Assembly (NCBI GenBank): GCA_965661105.1
Contig: CBFICR010000010.1
Coordinates: 1 to 64,000 of the forward strand
Reading direction: 5' to 3'
Length of the DNA stretch: 64,000 nt
DNA from: Eutrophocola sp965661105
GTDB taxonomy: Bacteria; Pseudomonadota; Gammaproteobacteria; Pseudomonadales; Pseudohongiellaceae
Shown: positions 1-8,322 of the stretch, one piece after another
Layout: the number at the start of each line of letters is the position of its first letter
How positions within the stretch are numbered: position 1 is the first letter of the stretch
Notes under the pieces: generated by a model
The model's input: the letters and a program-made list of their open reading frames with translations, nothing else
The model's database searches: none
What the model was told of the DNA's origin: nothing
Program-made: the position numbers and the translations under genes

Positions 1-714
1 GGTGGAAAAATCATTTTTGATACTGATGATGGAGAAGTGACGGCGCTGGTTGTAGGCCGCGATGAAGGCTTCTTCAACCTGCGTTTTTCAGAATCTGTCA
101 TGTCACTTTCCGATAAAGCCGGTCACATGCCCTTACCCCCCTATATCAAGAGAGAAGACGAAGTGACTGATCGGGAGCGTTACCAGACGGTCTATGGCGA
201 GAAAAAAGGAGCCGTAGCCGCACCGACCGCCGGGCTGCATTTCGATGAAGAATTGTTGCAAGCCATCAAGGAAAAGGGCGTGCATACCACCATGGTAACT
301 TTGCATGTGGGGGCGGGAACGTTTCAGCCAGTCAGGGCAGACACTATAGAAGAGCACCAGATGCATGCAGAATACCTCGAAGTCAGTGAGGAAGTCTGTG
401 AACAGGTACGCCAGTGTAAACAGCGAGGAGGACGCGTTATCGCTGTTGGGACTACATCAGTGCGCTGCCTGGAAACAGCGTCCCAATCCGGCTCTATTGA
501 GCCCTATAGCGGCGACACCCGTATTTTTATTTATCCGGGCTACCAGTTTAATGCAGTTGATGCCTTGGTCACCAATTTCCACCTGCCTGAATCCACCTTG
601 ATTATGCTGGTGTCGGCATTGGCAGGAACTGAAGAGATTCTGGCGGCTTACCAGGAAGCGGTAAAAGAGAGCTACCGCTTCTTCAGTTATGGCGATGCGA
701 TGTTTATTGCCTGA
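1..714 (+). CDS. queA: QueA, S-adenosylmethionine:tRNA ribosyltransferase-isomerase (5' end outside window)
   Basis: Transfers and isomerises the ribosyl moiety of SAM onto preQ1 at tRNA position 34 to give epoxyqueuosine. The reading frame is open from base 1 (GGKIIFDTDDGE), so about 237 C-terminal residues of a protein of roughly 345 are present. Family motifs are PTAGLHF, a GTTSVRCLE block, NAVDALVTNFHLPEST and the terminal FFSYGDAMFI. tgt, the other queuosine gene, lies about 2.8 kb downstream, separated here by pyk and mdh; queA-tgt-yajC-secDF adjacency is common in gammaproteobacteria, so this looks like an interrupted version. The gene is convergent with pyk, with 20 bp between stops. 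Confidence 0.95.
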   Translation, partial: GGKIIFDTDDGEVTALVVGRDEGFFNLRFSESVMSLSDKAGHMPLPPYIKREDEVTDRERYQTVYGEKKGAVAAPTAGLHFDEELLQAIKEKGVHTTMVTLHVGAGTFQPVRADTIEEHQMHAEYLEVSEEVCEQVRQCKQRGGRVIAVGTTSVRCLETASQSGSIEPYSGDTRIFIYPGYQFNAVDALVTNFHLPESTLIMLVSALAGTEEILAAYQEAVKESYRFFSYGDAMFIA

Positions 715-734
715 CGCTCAAGTCCTGATAGAAC

Positions 735-2144
735 TCAGGGAATATAGCGTACCTGAATACCAACACTGTCTTCATCGATAAGCAGGTCCGAAATAACCAC
801 GACGGTATCACCGCTTTTAAATTCCGCCTTGGATTTTAATTCGGCAAAAGCGCGGCTCAGGGTTTCTTCCGGGTGCTTGCTGAACTCAATTTTGAACGGA
901 AACAGGTTGCGATTCAGTGTCATCATGCGGCGCGTCACACCGACATTGGTAAAGGCATAAATGGGCGTACCCGGGTGCGCATTGGTGACATAGTTGGCCA
1001 TGGTGCCGTGGCGGGTAACCACCACGATGCCCTTGACGCGCATGTCATCGGCCAGCTCTGCAGCATTGGCAGCAAGATGTTCCTTATCACTATTCTTGAT
1101 GAGTTGGTCCGTAAAACGCAGACCGCGTTTGCGTTCAGACGCCAGGGCGATATCGTTCATATACTTCACGCAACGAACCGGATGCTTGCCGACGGTAGTT
1201 TCACCGGACAGCATGATGGCATCGGCTTCTTCAAAGACAGCATTGGCGACGTCGGTGACTTCTGCCCTGGTCGGGATGGGGTTTTCAATCATGGATTCGA
1301 GTAAATGGGTGGCGACTATGACCCTGCGACCATGTTCTGCACACAGACGGACAATACGGCGCTGCACATTGGGCAGTTCTGCAAGATCGATTTCCACCCC
1401 CAGATCACCCCTGGCGACCATAATGCCGTCGGATACCTGAATAATTTCTTCCAGGTTTTTAACGCCCTGTTGATCTTCAATTTTGGCAATGACTTTCATG
1501 GAAGCTGCCCTTTCAGGGTTCGCCTTTTCCATCAAGGCCCTGAGTTCGAGAACATCCTTGGCTTCCCGCACAAAAGACAAGGCGATGAAATCCACTTCCC
1601 GTTCCATGGCGAAGAGAATGTCTTCCTTATCCTTGGCTGTCATGGCGGGCAGGTTGACACGAATGCCGGGCAGGTTGACGTGTTTCTTGCTGCCCAGAAC
1701 GCCGCCATCAATAACCTTGCAGCGCATAATGGGCGGATTTTTGGCCAGCACTTCGAGATTGATCAGGCCGTTATCCACGGTGATTTTGTCACCCACATTA
1801 ACCGCGTCTATAAGCTCGTCATAATTGATCCGAAACGAGGATTCTTCGACGTCTACCCCATCACGAACAGAAATGGATATTACATCCCCCTGTTTCAGGT
1901 TCAGATCATTTTCCAGCACACTGGTGCGTATTTCCGGCCCCTGGGTATCAAGAAGGATACCAACCGGGTAGCTGGTGTGTTTGTTGAGCTCGACAATGTG
2001 CTCAATCATCCGGTCAACCCACTTATGAGTCGCATGGGACATATTAAGCCGAATAATATTCATGCCGGCATCATACATCTCCTGAAGTTTTTCATAATTA
2101 CTGGTGGCGGGCCCCAGGGTGCAAATAATCTTGGTTTTACGCAT
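735..2144 (-). CDS. pyk: Pyruvate kinase
   Basis: Converts phosphoenolpyruvate and ADP to pyruvate and ATP in glycolysis. The 469 residues fit a bacterial pyruvate kinase. Visible motifs are the N-terminal KIICTLGPAT, the MNIIRLNMSHA strand, the active-site signature around VIAKIEDQQGV with its catalytic Lys, MVARGDLGVEI, and the PTRAEVTDVANAV and IMLSGET segments. The usual ATQ before the ESM helix reads ATHLLESM. The C-terminal allosteric domain is complete. Transcribed away from mdh; a perfect TATAAT lies about 40 bp upstream of the start. Type I versus type II (pykF or pykA) cannot be decided by eye. Confidence 0.95.
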   Translation of the reverse strand: MRKTKIICTLGPATSNYEKLQEMYDAGMNIIRLNMSHATHKWVDRMIEHIVELNKHTSYPVGILLDTQGPEIRTSVLENDLNLKQGDVISISVRDGVDVEESSFRINYDELIDAVNVGDKITVDNGLINLEVLAKNPPIMRCKVIDGGVLGSKKHVNLPGIRVNLPAMTAKDKEDILFAMEREVDFIALSFVREAKDVLELRALMEKANPERAASMKVIAKIEDQQGVKNLEEIIQVSDGIMVARGDLGVEIDLAELPNVQRRIVRLCAEHGRRVIVATHLLESMIENPIPTRAEVTDVANAVFEEADAIMLSGETTVGKHPVRCVKYMNDIALASERKRGLRFTDQLIKNSDKEHLAANAAELADDMRVKGIVVVTRHGTMANYVTNAHPGTPIYAFTNVGVTRRMMTLNRNLFPFKIEFSKHPEETLSRAFAELKSKAEFKSGDTVVVISDLLIDEDSVGIQVRYIP

Positions 2145-2180
2145 GGAAAATCCTGAAATTAAATCGACGGCAATAATAGC

Positions 2181-2186
2181 ATTATA
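2181..2186 (-). promoter_or_regulatory. Candidate -10 box of the pyk promoter
   Basis: The minus strand reads TATAAT here, about 37 bp before the pyk ATG. No good -35 at 16-18 bp was found; the nearest candidate, TTGAAT, is 14 bp away. Called on the -10 match and position only. Confidence 0.4.
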
Positions 2187-2234
2187 GAGGCGGTAGTCGT
2201 ATTCAATTTAAGAATATTGGAATAACAGCAGAGA

Positions 2235-2355
2235 CAAGAGACAAGAGACAAGAGACAAGGGGGTATCTATTTGGCTGATAGAAAAGGGCTTATCTCTTGA
2301 GGATAATCCTGCAGTGGAGAAATGGGGTTGCTTGCATCTTGACTCATGCATCTTG
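2235..2355. repeat. Heptamer repeat element: CAAG array facing a CTTG array
   Basis: In the 287-bp gap between divergent pyk and mdh, CAAG recurs at 2235, 2242, 2249 and 2256 (exact 7-bp period, unit CAAGAGA). Further right CTTG, its reverse complement, recurs at 2331, 2338 and 2352 with a degenerate CATG at 2345, again a 7-bp period. The two arrays are thus in inverted orientation with about 70 bp between. The element at 3418-3484 has the same architecture. Function unknown. Confidence 0.7.
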
Positions 2356-2366
2356 CATCTGTTTAT

Positions 2367-2375
2367 TGTTATAAT
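2367..2375 (+). promoter_or_regulatory. Candidate extended -10 promoter of mdh
   Basis: TGT followed by a perfect TATAAT, i.e. a TGN-TATAAT extended -10, lies 57 bp before the mdh ATG and just right of the heptamer array. No clear -35, which extended -10 promoters can lack. Confidence 0.5.
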
Positions 2376-2431
2376 CCCGCGCCTCAATTTCTTCAAATCA
2401 CTCCATTAACATTTTTACAGGAACAAATATC

Positions 2432-3409
2432 ATGAAATCACCCGTCAGAGTTGCTGTCACCGGTGCAGCAGGTCAAATCAGTTACTCGCTTCTGTTCAGA
2501 ATTGCAGCGGGTGAAATGCTGGGCAAGGATCAGCCAGTTATCCTCCAGTTACTTGAAATTACCCCGGCTCTGGAAGCCCTGAAGGGTGTTTCCATGGAAA
2601 TTGAAGACTGCGCTTTCCCGCTGGTGCATGGCATTGTGCAGACTGACGACCCCAATGTGGCCTTCAAGGATGCGGATTACTGTTTGCTGGTCGGTGCCCG
2701 ACCCCGTGGTCCAGGCATGGAGCGTAAGGATCTGCTGGAAGCCAATGCCGCTATTTTCTCAGTGCAGGGCAAGGCTATTAATGATCATGCCAGTCGTGGT
2801 GTGAAAGTGATCGTGGTCGGCAATCCGGCCAATACCAATGCGCTGATTGCCTATCGCAATGCACCGGATCTGGATGCCGGGCAGTTCACTGCCATGACCC
2901 GTCTTGACCACAACCGCGCCATGGCGCAGCTGGCAGGCAAAACCGGCAAGCACACCACCGATGTTGAAAGCATGATTATCTGGGGCAACCATTCCTCTAC
3001 CCAGTATCCCGACATTCATCATTGCCAGGTTGCCGGTGCAGACGCCACGTCCCTGGTAGATCAGGATTGGATGGCGAATGATTTTATTCCGACCGTACAG
3101 CAACGTGGTGCAGCGATCATCAAGGCGCGTGGCTTGTCCAGCGCAGCGTCTGCTGCCAATGCCGCGATTGAACATATGCGCGATTGGGCACTGGGTACTG
3201 GTGGCAAGATCGTCAGTATGGCAATTCCTTCCGATGGCAGTTACGGCATTGCCGAAGGTCTGGTTTACTCCTATCCGGTGACTTGTGCCGATGGTAAGTA
3301 CAGCATCGTGCAGGGGCTTGAAATCAGTGATTTCAGTCGCGATCTTATGGATAAATCCGCTGCCGAACTTTCTGAAGAGCGGGATGCTGTAGCGGCCCTT
3401 CTTCCATAA
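2432..3409 (+). CDS. mdh: Malate dehydrogenase (NAD-dependent)
   Basis: Oxidises malate to oxaloacetate in the TCA cycle. The 325 residues contain the Rossmann dinucleotide loop GAAGQI near residue 12, the mobile substrate loop RPRGPGMERKDLL with its arginines, VGNPANTNA, TRLDHNRA, and the catalytic histidine in WGNHSSTQYPD. This is the type-2 family (about 325 aa, similar to cytosolic and Thermus enzymes), not the 312-aa E. coli type. The start is preceded by AGGA about 9 bp upstream. It appears monocistronic: its own promoter lies upstream and an inverted repeat separates it from tgt. Confidence 0.96.
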   Translation: MKSPVRVAVTGAAGQISYSLLFRIAAGEMLGKDQPVILQLLEITPALEALKGVSMEIEDCAFPLVHGIVQTDDPNVAFKDADYCLLVGARPRGPGMERKDLLEANAAIFSVQGKAINDHASRGVKVIVVGNPANTNALIAYRNAPDLDAGQFTAMTRLDHNRAMAQLAGKTGKHTTDVESMIIWGNHSSTQYPDIHHCQVAGADATSLVDQDWMANDFIPTVQQRGAAIIKARGLSSAASAANAAIEHMRDWALGTGGKIVSMAIPSDGSYGIAEGLVYSYPVTCADGKYSIVQGLEISDFSRDLMDKSAAELSEERDAVAALLP

Positions 3410-3417
3410 TTAAATCT

Positions 3418-3484
3418 CAAGTTACAAGTCTCAAGTCACAAGGGGCGCTCTCAGTTTATTTGAGCTGCTACTTGTGACTTGACG
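3418..3484. repeat. Second heptamer CAAG/CTTG palindromic element
   Basis: CAAG recurs at 3418, 3425, 3432 and 3439 (7-bp period) and CTTG at 3471 and 3478. The innermost copies form a perfect 11-bp inverted repeat, CAAGTCACAAG (3432-3442) with CTTGTGACTTG (3471-3481), around a 28-bp spacer. It fills the whole mdh-tgt gap and could act as a terminator-like stem, but there is no T tract. Same design as the element at 2235-2355. Confidence 0.7.
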
Positions 3485-3510
3485 TTATGGCACCCCGGGC
3501 ATTTCAAACA

Positions 3511-4626
3511 ATGAAATATGAACTTCTGAACACTGAGGCCTTGTCACGTCGTGGTCGGCTTTCCTTTGCCCGGGGCTGCGTTGATACACCAGCCTTTATG
3601 CCAGTGGGTACCTATGGCTCGGTGAAAGGCTTATTGCCAGAGCAGGTGGCAGCCAGTGGTGCCCAGATATTATTGGGAAACACCTTCCATCTGATGCTGC
3701 GCCCGGGTACCGATATCATCAATGCCCACGGCGATTTGCACGATTTCATGGCCTGGGAGAAACCGATTCTTACTGATTCCGGTGGCTTCCAGGTATTCAG
3801 TCTGGGCGATTTGCGCAAGATTTCGGAACAGGGTGTTGAATTCAGGTCACCAATAGATGGTGATAAAGTCTTTTTAAGTCCTGAAAAGGCCATTGAAGTT
3901 CAGCACGCTCTGGGCTCTGACATTATCATGGTGTTTGATGAATGTACCCCATATCCGGCAACAGAAACCGAGGCGCGCGAATCCATGGAGCTATCCATGC
4001 GCTGGGCCAGACGTTGCAAGGATGCCCATCAAGACAAGCCGGGGGCGCTGTTTGGTATTGTTCAGGGTGGCATGTATCCGGCGTTACGGCTTGAATCCCT
4101 GCAGGCTCTGACCGACATCGGCTTTGATGGCTATGCCATTGGCGGTATGTCTGTAGGTGAGCCCAAGGAGGAAATGTGGGAAGTGCTGGACGTTCTGTTA
4201 CCGCAAATGCCGGCAGACAAACCCCGCTATTTGATGGGGGTTGGTACACCTGCTGACCTGGTGCAGGCAGTACAATATGGAGTTGATATGTTTGATTGTG
4301 TGATGCCTACCCGTAATGCCCGCAATGCTTATCTGTTTTCTTCAAAGGGACTGTTGAAGTTGAGAAACAGCCGCTATCGGGATGATTTGAACCCGATTGA
4401 TGAAAATTGTGACTGTTACACTTGTAAAACCTTCAGTCGGTCTTATCTACATCATATGGACAAGTGCAAGGAAATGCTTGGCGCCCAGTTAAATACCATT
4501 CATAACCTGCATTATTACCAGAAACTGATGCGTGATTTGCGCGGTGCAATAGAACAGGGTACATTGGCCGACTTTGCGAAATCCTTCCAGCAGGATCAAC
4601 AGATTCTGGAAGCTGAGAAGCAATAA
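3511..4626 (+). CDS. tgt: Queuine tRNA-ribosyltransferase (TGT)
   Basis: Exchanges guanine 34 of GUN-anticodon tRNAs for preQ1 in queuosine synthesis. Motifs are LTDSGGFQVFSL with the general acid/base Asp, GIVQGG, AIGGMSVGE, DMFDCVMPTRNARN with the nucleophilic Asp, and the zinc site CDCYTC with a histidine shortly after. I place the start at 3511 (MKYELLNTEALSRRG), which aligns with the normal N-terminus and gives 371 aa; an in-frame ATG at 3487 would add eight residues inside the repeat element. Neither has a strong Shine-Dalgarno. It precedes yajC-secDF, the usual order. Confidence 0.95.
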   Translation: MKYELLNTEALSRRGRLSFARGCVDTPAFMPVGTYGSVKGLLPEQVAASGAQILLGNTFHLMLRPGTDIINAHGDLHDFMAWEKPILTDSGGFQVFSLGDLRKISEQGVEFRSPIDGDKVFLSPEKAIEVQHALGSDIIMVFDECTPYPATETEARESMELSMRWARRCKDAHQDKPGALFGIVQGGMYPALRLESLQALTDIGFDGYAIGGMSVGEPKEEMWEVLDVLLPQMPADKPRYLMGVGTPADLVQAVQYGVDMFDCVMPTRNARNAYLFSSKGLLKLRNSRYRDDLNPIDENCDCYTCKTFSRSYLHHMDKCKEMLGAQLNTIHNLHYYQKLMRDLRGAIEQGTLADFAKSFQQDQQILEAEKQ

Positions 4627-4695
4627 ATATTTATTTAAATACAAAGGGTTATGATAAAAACATGGCTTAAAAAATGAGCCGGATCAAAACTCGAA

Positions 4696-4876
4696 AGGTG
4701 CCTGGAAGGTCAATAATACAATTGCGTAAGGTTGGGCACCTGGTCAGTTAGTTTGACTAACTGCGCAGGCCTGACAAATACTTGATAAGCACTAAAACAA
4801 GCACTTTAAATTTACATTATAAAAATAGCACAGCAGATTGCTGTTTTACCAACTAACACCGGGTTTTATAGCCCGG
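4696..4876 (+). other. Structured tgt-yajC intergenic region
   Basis: The 270-bp gap holds three inverted repeats: AGGTGCC (4696-4702) with GGCACCT (4735-4741); CAGTTAG (4745-4751) with CTAACTG (4757-4763), loop TTTGA; and CCGGG (4859-4863) with CCCGG (4872-4876) just before yajC. None is followed by a T tract, so they look like leader or regulatory structure rather than terminators. TATAAA at 4818 is a possible -10. No known riboswitch recognised. Confidence 0.4.
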
Positions 4877-4896
4877 CATTTAACCCGGGGATTTTT

Positions 4897-5226
4897 ATGG
4901 ATTTCTTTATCAGTTCAGCTTATGCACAGGCAGAGGCGGGCGGCCAGCCCTCAGGCATTTTCAATCTCATCTTTTTTGGTGGCTTTGCGCTGATTTTCTA
5001 TTTTCTTATCTGGCGTCCACAGTCAAAACGAGCCAAAGAGCAAAGAGAGCTTCTGAGCAGTCTCAACAAGGGTGATGAAGTGATGACCAATGGCGGCTTA
5101 CTGGGCAAACTTGGCAAAGTAGATGATAACTATGTTGTCGTTGAAATCGCGGAAAATGTGGAAGTGAAAATGCAGAAAGCTTCCGTTGCCGCCGTGTTGC
5201 CAAAAGGCACACTGAAGTCTATTTGA
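4897..5226 (+). CDS. yajC: YajC, Sec translocase accessory subunit
   Basis: Small inner-membrane protein that associates with SecDF and SecYEG. 109 residues with one N-terminal membrane helix (about 20-42, IFNLIFFGGFALIFYFLIW) followed by the signature RPQSKRAKEQ and a small cytoplasmic domain containing GDEVMTNGGLLGK. GGGG lies upstream of the ATG as a ribosome site. It is the first gene of yajC-secD-secF; the 152-bp gap to secD is long and structured. Confidence 0.96.
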   Translation: MDFFISSAYAQAEAGGQPSGIFNLIFFGGFALIFYFLIWRPQSKRAKEQRELLSSLNKGDEVMTNGGLLGKLGKVDDNYVVVEIAENVEVKMQKASVAAVLPKGTLKSI

Positions 5227-5251
5227 TCAGTTAGCTGGCCAGATTAATTAA

Positions 5252-5360
5252 TACGATTATCAGAGCTGTTTTATGAGAACTTTTTTCATAATTCTGTATT
5301 CAGAGCTGCAATCGTAATTTTTACATTAACTTATATATTAACTTTTATATTAACTATGAA
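5252..5360 (+). repeat. Nested hairpin and 12-bp triplicate between yajC and secD
   Basis: TACGATT (5252-5258) pairs with AATCGTA (5310-5316), and inside it TTATGA (5271-5276) pairs with TCATAA (5286-5291). CAGAGCTG occurs as a direct repeat at 5261 and 5301. Immediately downstream three 12-bp units beginning ATTAAC (5325, 5337, 5349) run up to 19 bp before secD. Could be an RNA leader or processing site; no assigned function. Confidence 0.45.
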
Positions 5361-5378
5361 TAGCGCAGGAACATTCTT

Positions 5379-7289
5379 ATGCTGAATAAATATCCGCTCT
5401 GGAAAAACCTGCTCATCATTTTCATCGTTATGCTGGGTGCTATCTATGCAGCACCTAATTTCTATGCGCCGGACCCGGCAATTCAGATATCCCATGATAG
5501 CGGTATTGTCGATCAGAGTGCTCTGGATAGTGCGACGTTTGCCCTTGGTGCTGATGGCATAGAGTTTTTTGGTGAAGTGATTGAAGACGGCAATGCCATC
5601 ATTCGATTACGAGATCCAGATATGCAAAGTCGTGCCCAGCAGTTGGTGAACCTGGCGTTGCCGGATGAATATATTGTGGCGCTGAACATGGCCCCCAATA
5701 CGCCGTCATGGCTGGAGTCTCTTGGCGCAGGACCAATGACCTATGGTCTTGATTTGCGTGGTGGTGTGCACTTTTTGATGGAGGTGGACCTTGATGCTGC
5801 AGTCAACAAACAGTTGACGGACTCCCTTGCCACTATGCGTACCCTGTTTAGGGAAGAAGGCTTGCGTTATCGTCCGCCGCTGGAAGTAGATGACAGCAAC
5901 AGGATTGTCATACGCTTTACCTCAGCAGAAATTCGCAGCGAAGCCATCGATTTAATGCGTGATGAATTCCCTGATTTCCTTTTCCGTACCGCAGAAACCG
6001 GTGGCAATTTCCTGCTTTACTACTCCATGAGTGACCTGTCCATGCTGCAATTGCAGGAATACGCCTTGCAGCAAAACCTGACAACCCTGCGTTCAAGGGT
6101 GGATGAATTAGGTGTTAAGGAGCCTAAAGTGCAGCCCATGGGGAACAATCGAATTATTATCGAGCTGCCAGGTATCCAGGATACGACGCGCGCCAAGTCC
6201 CTGATCAGCGCTGTCGCGACTTTGCAATTACATCTGGTTGCTCAGCCTGGTGCTGCCACAGGCACTACGCTGGAATACGTGGACCCCGATGGACTGCCGC
6301 TGACAATAGAAAGGGATATTGTGCTGTCCGGTGAGAATATCACCAATGCGCAATCTGCCTTTGACCCCCAAACCAGTCTGCCCCAGGTGAATCTTTCTTT
6401 TGATGCAGTTGGAGCAAGACAAATCAATGAAGCCAGTCGAGCCAATATAGGCCGTCGCCTTGCCATATTATTGATTGAAACCAAAACCCGTACTGTTACA
6501 GAACGTAATGCAGAGGGTGACCTTGAATCCCATTCAGAGCCTTATGTGGAGGAGCGGGTAATCAGCGCGCCGGTAATGCAGTCAGCACTGGGCAGGCAGA
6601 TTCGAATTACCGGCCTGGAAGGCAATGAAGCCAATGATCTGGCGTTATTGATCAGGTCCGGGGCCCTGGCTGCCCCCATGTATTTCCTTGAAGAGTACGC
6701 CATAGGGCCAAGCCTGGGGCAGGAGAATATCACGCGCGGTTTGCTGTCGGTGCAAATTGGCCTGGGTCTTGTACTTTTGTTCATGCTGGTCTATTACCGT
6801 GTTTGTGGCCTGGCTGCCAATATCGCACTGGGTGTTAACCTGCTTTGTCTGGTAGCAGTGATGTCGATCATTGGTGGTACGCTTACCCTTCCCGGTATTG
6901 CCGGTATCGTATTGACGGTGGGTATGGCGGTTGACGCCAACGTGCTGATTTTTGCCAGGATACGCGAAGAGCTGCAAAGTGGTATGCCGGTGCAGAAGGC
7001 TATTGATGCCGGTTTTGGCAGGGCTTTTATTACTATCTTTGATGCCAACATAACTACCTTTCTGGTGGCCATTATTCTTTATTCAATCGGCACCGGTCCG
7101 GTGAGAGGTTTTGCAGTAACCCTTTCTATCGGCATTATTACGTCCATGTTTACAGCCATTATGGTGACTCGTGCCATGATCAATTTAATTTATGGCGGGC
7201 GTAACATAAAAACTATTTCCATAGGCACTGCAATTACGCCAAGGCCAGCATCAATACCAAGTACTGAACCAGGTTCAGATCCTGCGTAA
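5379..7289 (+). CDS. secD: Protein translocase subunit SecD
   Basis: With SecF, uses the proton gradient to drive late steps of preprotein export. 636 residues, close to the E. coli length. Order: N-terminal helix (about 8-26), a large periplasmic region including the conserved YGLDLRGGVHFLMEVD, then five transmembrane helices in the C-terminal third containing the proton-path motif GMAVDANVLIFARIREEL. AGGA about 10 bp before the ATG supports the start. Followed 40 bp later by secF. Confidence 0.97.
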   Translation: MLNKYPLWKNLLIIFIVMLGAIYAAPNFYAPDPAIQISHDSGIVDQSALDSATFALGADGIEFFGEVIEDGNAIIRLRDPDMQSRAQQLVNLALPDEYIVALNMAPNTPSWLESLGAGPMTYGLDLRGGVHFLMEVDLDAAVNKQLTDSLATMRTLFREEGLRYRPPLEVDDSNRIVIRFTSAEIRSEAIDLMRDEFPDFLFRTAETGGNFLLYYSMSDLSMLQLQEYALQQNLTTLRSRVDELGVKEPKVQPMGNNRIIIELPGIQDTTRAKSLISAVATLQLHLVAQPGAATGTTLEYVDPDGLPLTIERDIVLSGENITNAQSAFDPQTSLPQVNLSFDAVGARQINEASRANIGRRLAILLIETKTRTVTERNAEGDLESHSEPYVEERVISAPVMQSALGRQIRITGLEGNEANDLALLIRSGALAAPMYFLEEYAIGPSLGQENITRGLLSVQIGLGLVLLFMLVYYRVCGLAANIALGVNLLCLVAVMSIIGGTLTLPGIAGIVLTVGMAVDANVLIFARIREELQSGMPVQKAIDAGFGRAFITIFDANITTFLVAIILYSIGTGPVRGFAVTLSIGIITSMFTAIMVTRAMINLIYGGRNIKTISIGTAITPRPASIPSTEPGSDPA

Positions 7290-7329
7290 TAAATTTTCTT
7301 GGGTTAATACAAGCAAGAGTTGAATAGAT

Positions 7330-8274
7330 ATGAGTGAAATGAAAGTTATTGATTTCATGAAATGGAGAACACCTACCACGGTATTCTCTGCTGTACTGTT
7401 ACTGGTGTCGCTTGGCTCCCTGATCATGAATGGTATGCAGTTCGGCATGGATTTCACTGGAGGTACCCAGATCCAGGTCTCTTACTCAGAGCCTCAGGAT
7501 CTGGAAGAAATTCGCGGCATTATCAGTGAAATCGGCTTTCAGAATTCCGAAGTGGTTAATTTCAGAACAGATCGCGATGTCCAGATTCGTATTCAGGATA
7601 CCGCTTCCGCAGATGTTGATCAGAGAGAGGCTGCCCAGGCAACAGACATCGTGCTCGAAGCGTTAAGTGCCAACACCACAGCAGAAATCGAGGTTCTTGG
7701 CACCGGTTTTATCGGTTCGCAAGTAGGAGAAGAGCTGCGCGAGCAGGGTGGGCTTGGCATGCTGGTAGCGTTAATCATGATCATGATTTATATCTCTATC
7801 CGCTTCCAGTTCAAGTTCGCGGTAGGGGCTGTTGCGGCTCTGGCACATGATGTAATTATTACCCTGGGTTTCTTTTCCCTGCTTCAAATAGATTTTGACC
7901 TTACCGTTATGGCGGCTGTGCTTGCGGTCATTGGCTATTCGCTCAATGACACGATTGTCGTGTCGGATCGCATCAGGGAAAATTTTCGGCTGTTGCGAAA
8001 AACAGAGCCAGTGGACTTGATCAACATCTCTATCACCCAGACTTTTAGCAGAACCATTATTACCTCGTTAACAACCTTGCTGGTACTTCTTGCACTGTTT
8101 ATTTTTGGCGGTGAAATGATTCATGGCTTTGCTACCGCATTGATCGTCGGTGTTTTAATTGGTACCTATTCGTCAGTGTATGTGGCGGCGGAAGTCCTGC
8201 TTTATATGCACATTACGAAAGAAGATTTGATGCCGCCAGTTAAAGAAGGCGAGGAAGCCGATTTAATGCCCTGA
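7330..8274 (+). CDS. secF: Protein translocase subunit SecF
   Basis: Partner of SecD. 314 residues with an N-terminal helix, the GMDFTGGTQIQV motif that follows it, a short periplasmic domain, and five further helices including the SecF signature VIGYSLNDTIVVSDRIREN. The ribosome site is weak, suggesting coupling to secD. The tail (about 290-314) is acidic and soluble. Confidence 0.97.
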   Translation: MSEMKVIDFMKWRTPTTVFSAVLLLVSLGSLIMNGMQFGMDFTGGTQIQVSYSEPQDLEEIRGIISEIGFQNSEVVNFRTDRDVQIRIQDTASADVDQREAAQATDIVLEALSANTTAEIEVLGTGFIGSQVGEELREQGGLGMLVALIMIMIYISIRFQFKFAVGAVAALAHDVIITLGFFSLLQIDFDLTVMAAVLAVIGYSLNDTIVVSDRIRENFRLLRKTEPVDLINISITQTFSRTIITSLTTLLVLLALFIFGGEMIHGFATALIVGVLIGTYSSVYVAAEVLLYMHITKEDLMPPVKEGEEADLMP

Positions 8275-8322
8275 ATAAACAGGGTGCTTCAAAAGATTTT
8301 ATCAGGATATTGAAAACTGGCT

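Noticed and set aside
1305..2156. 283-aa plus-strand ORF opposite pyk
   Set aside because: Antisense shadow of a full-length pyruvate kinase with no recognisable domain or ribosome site.
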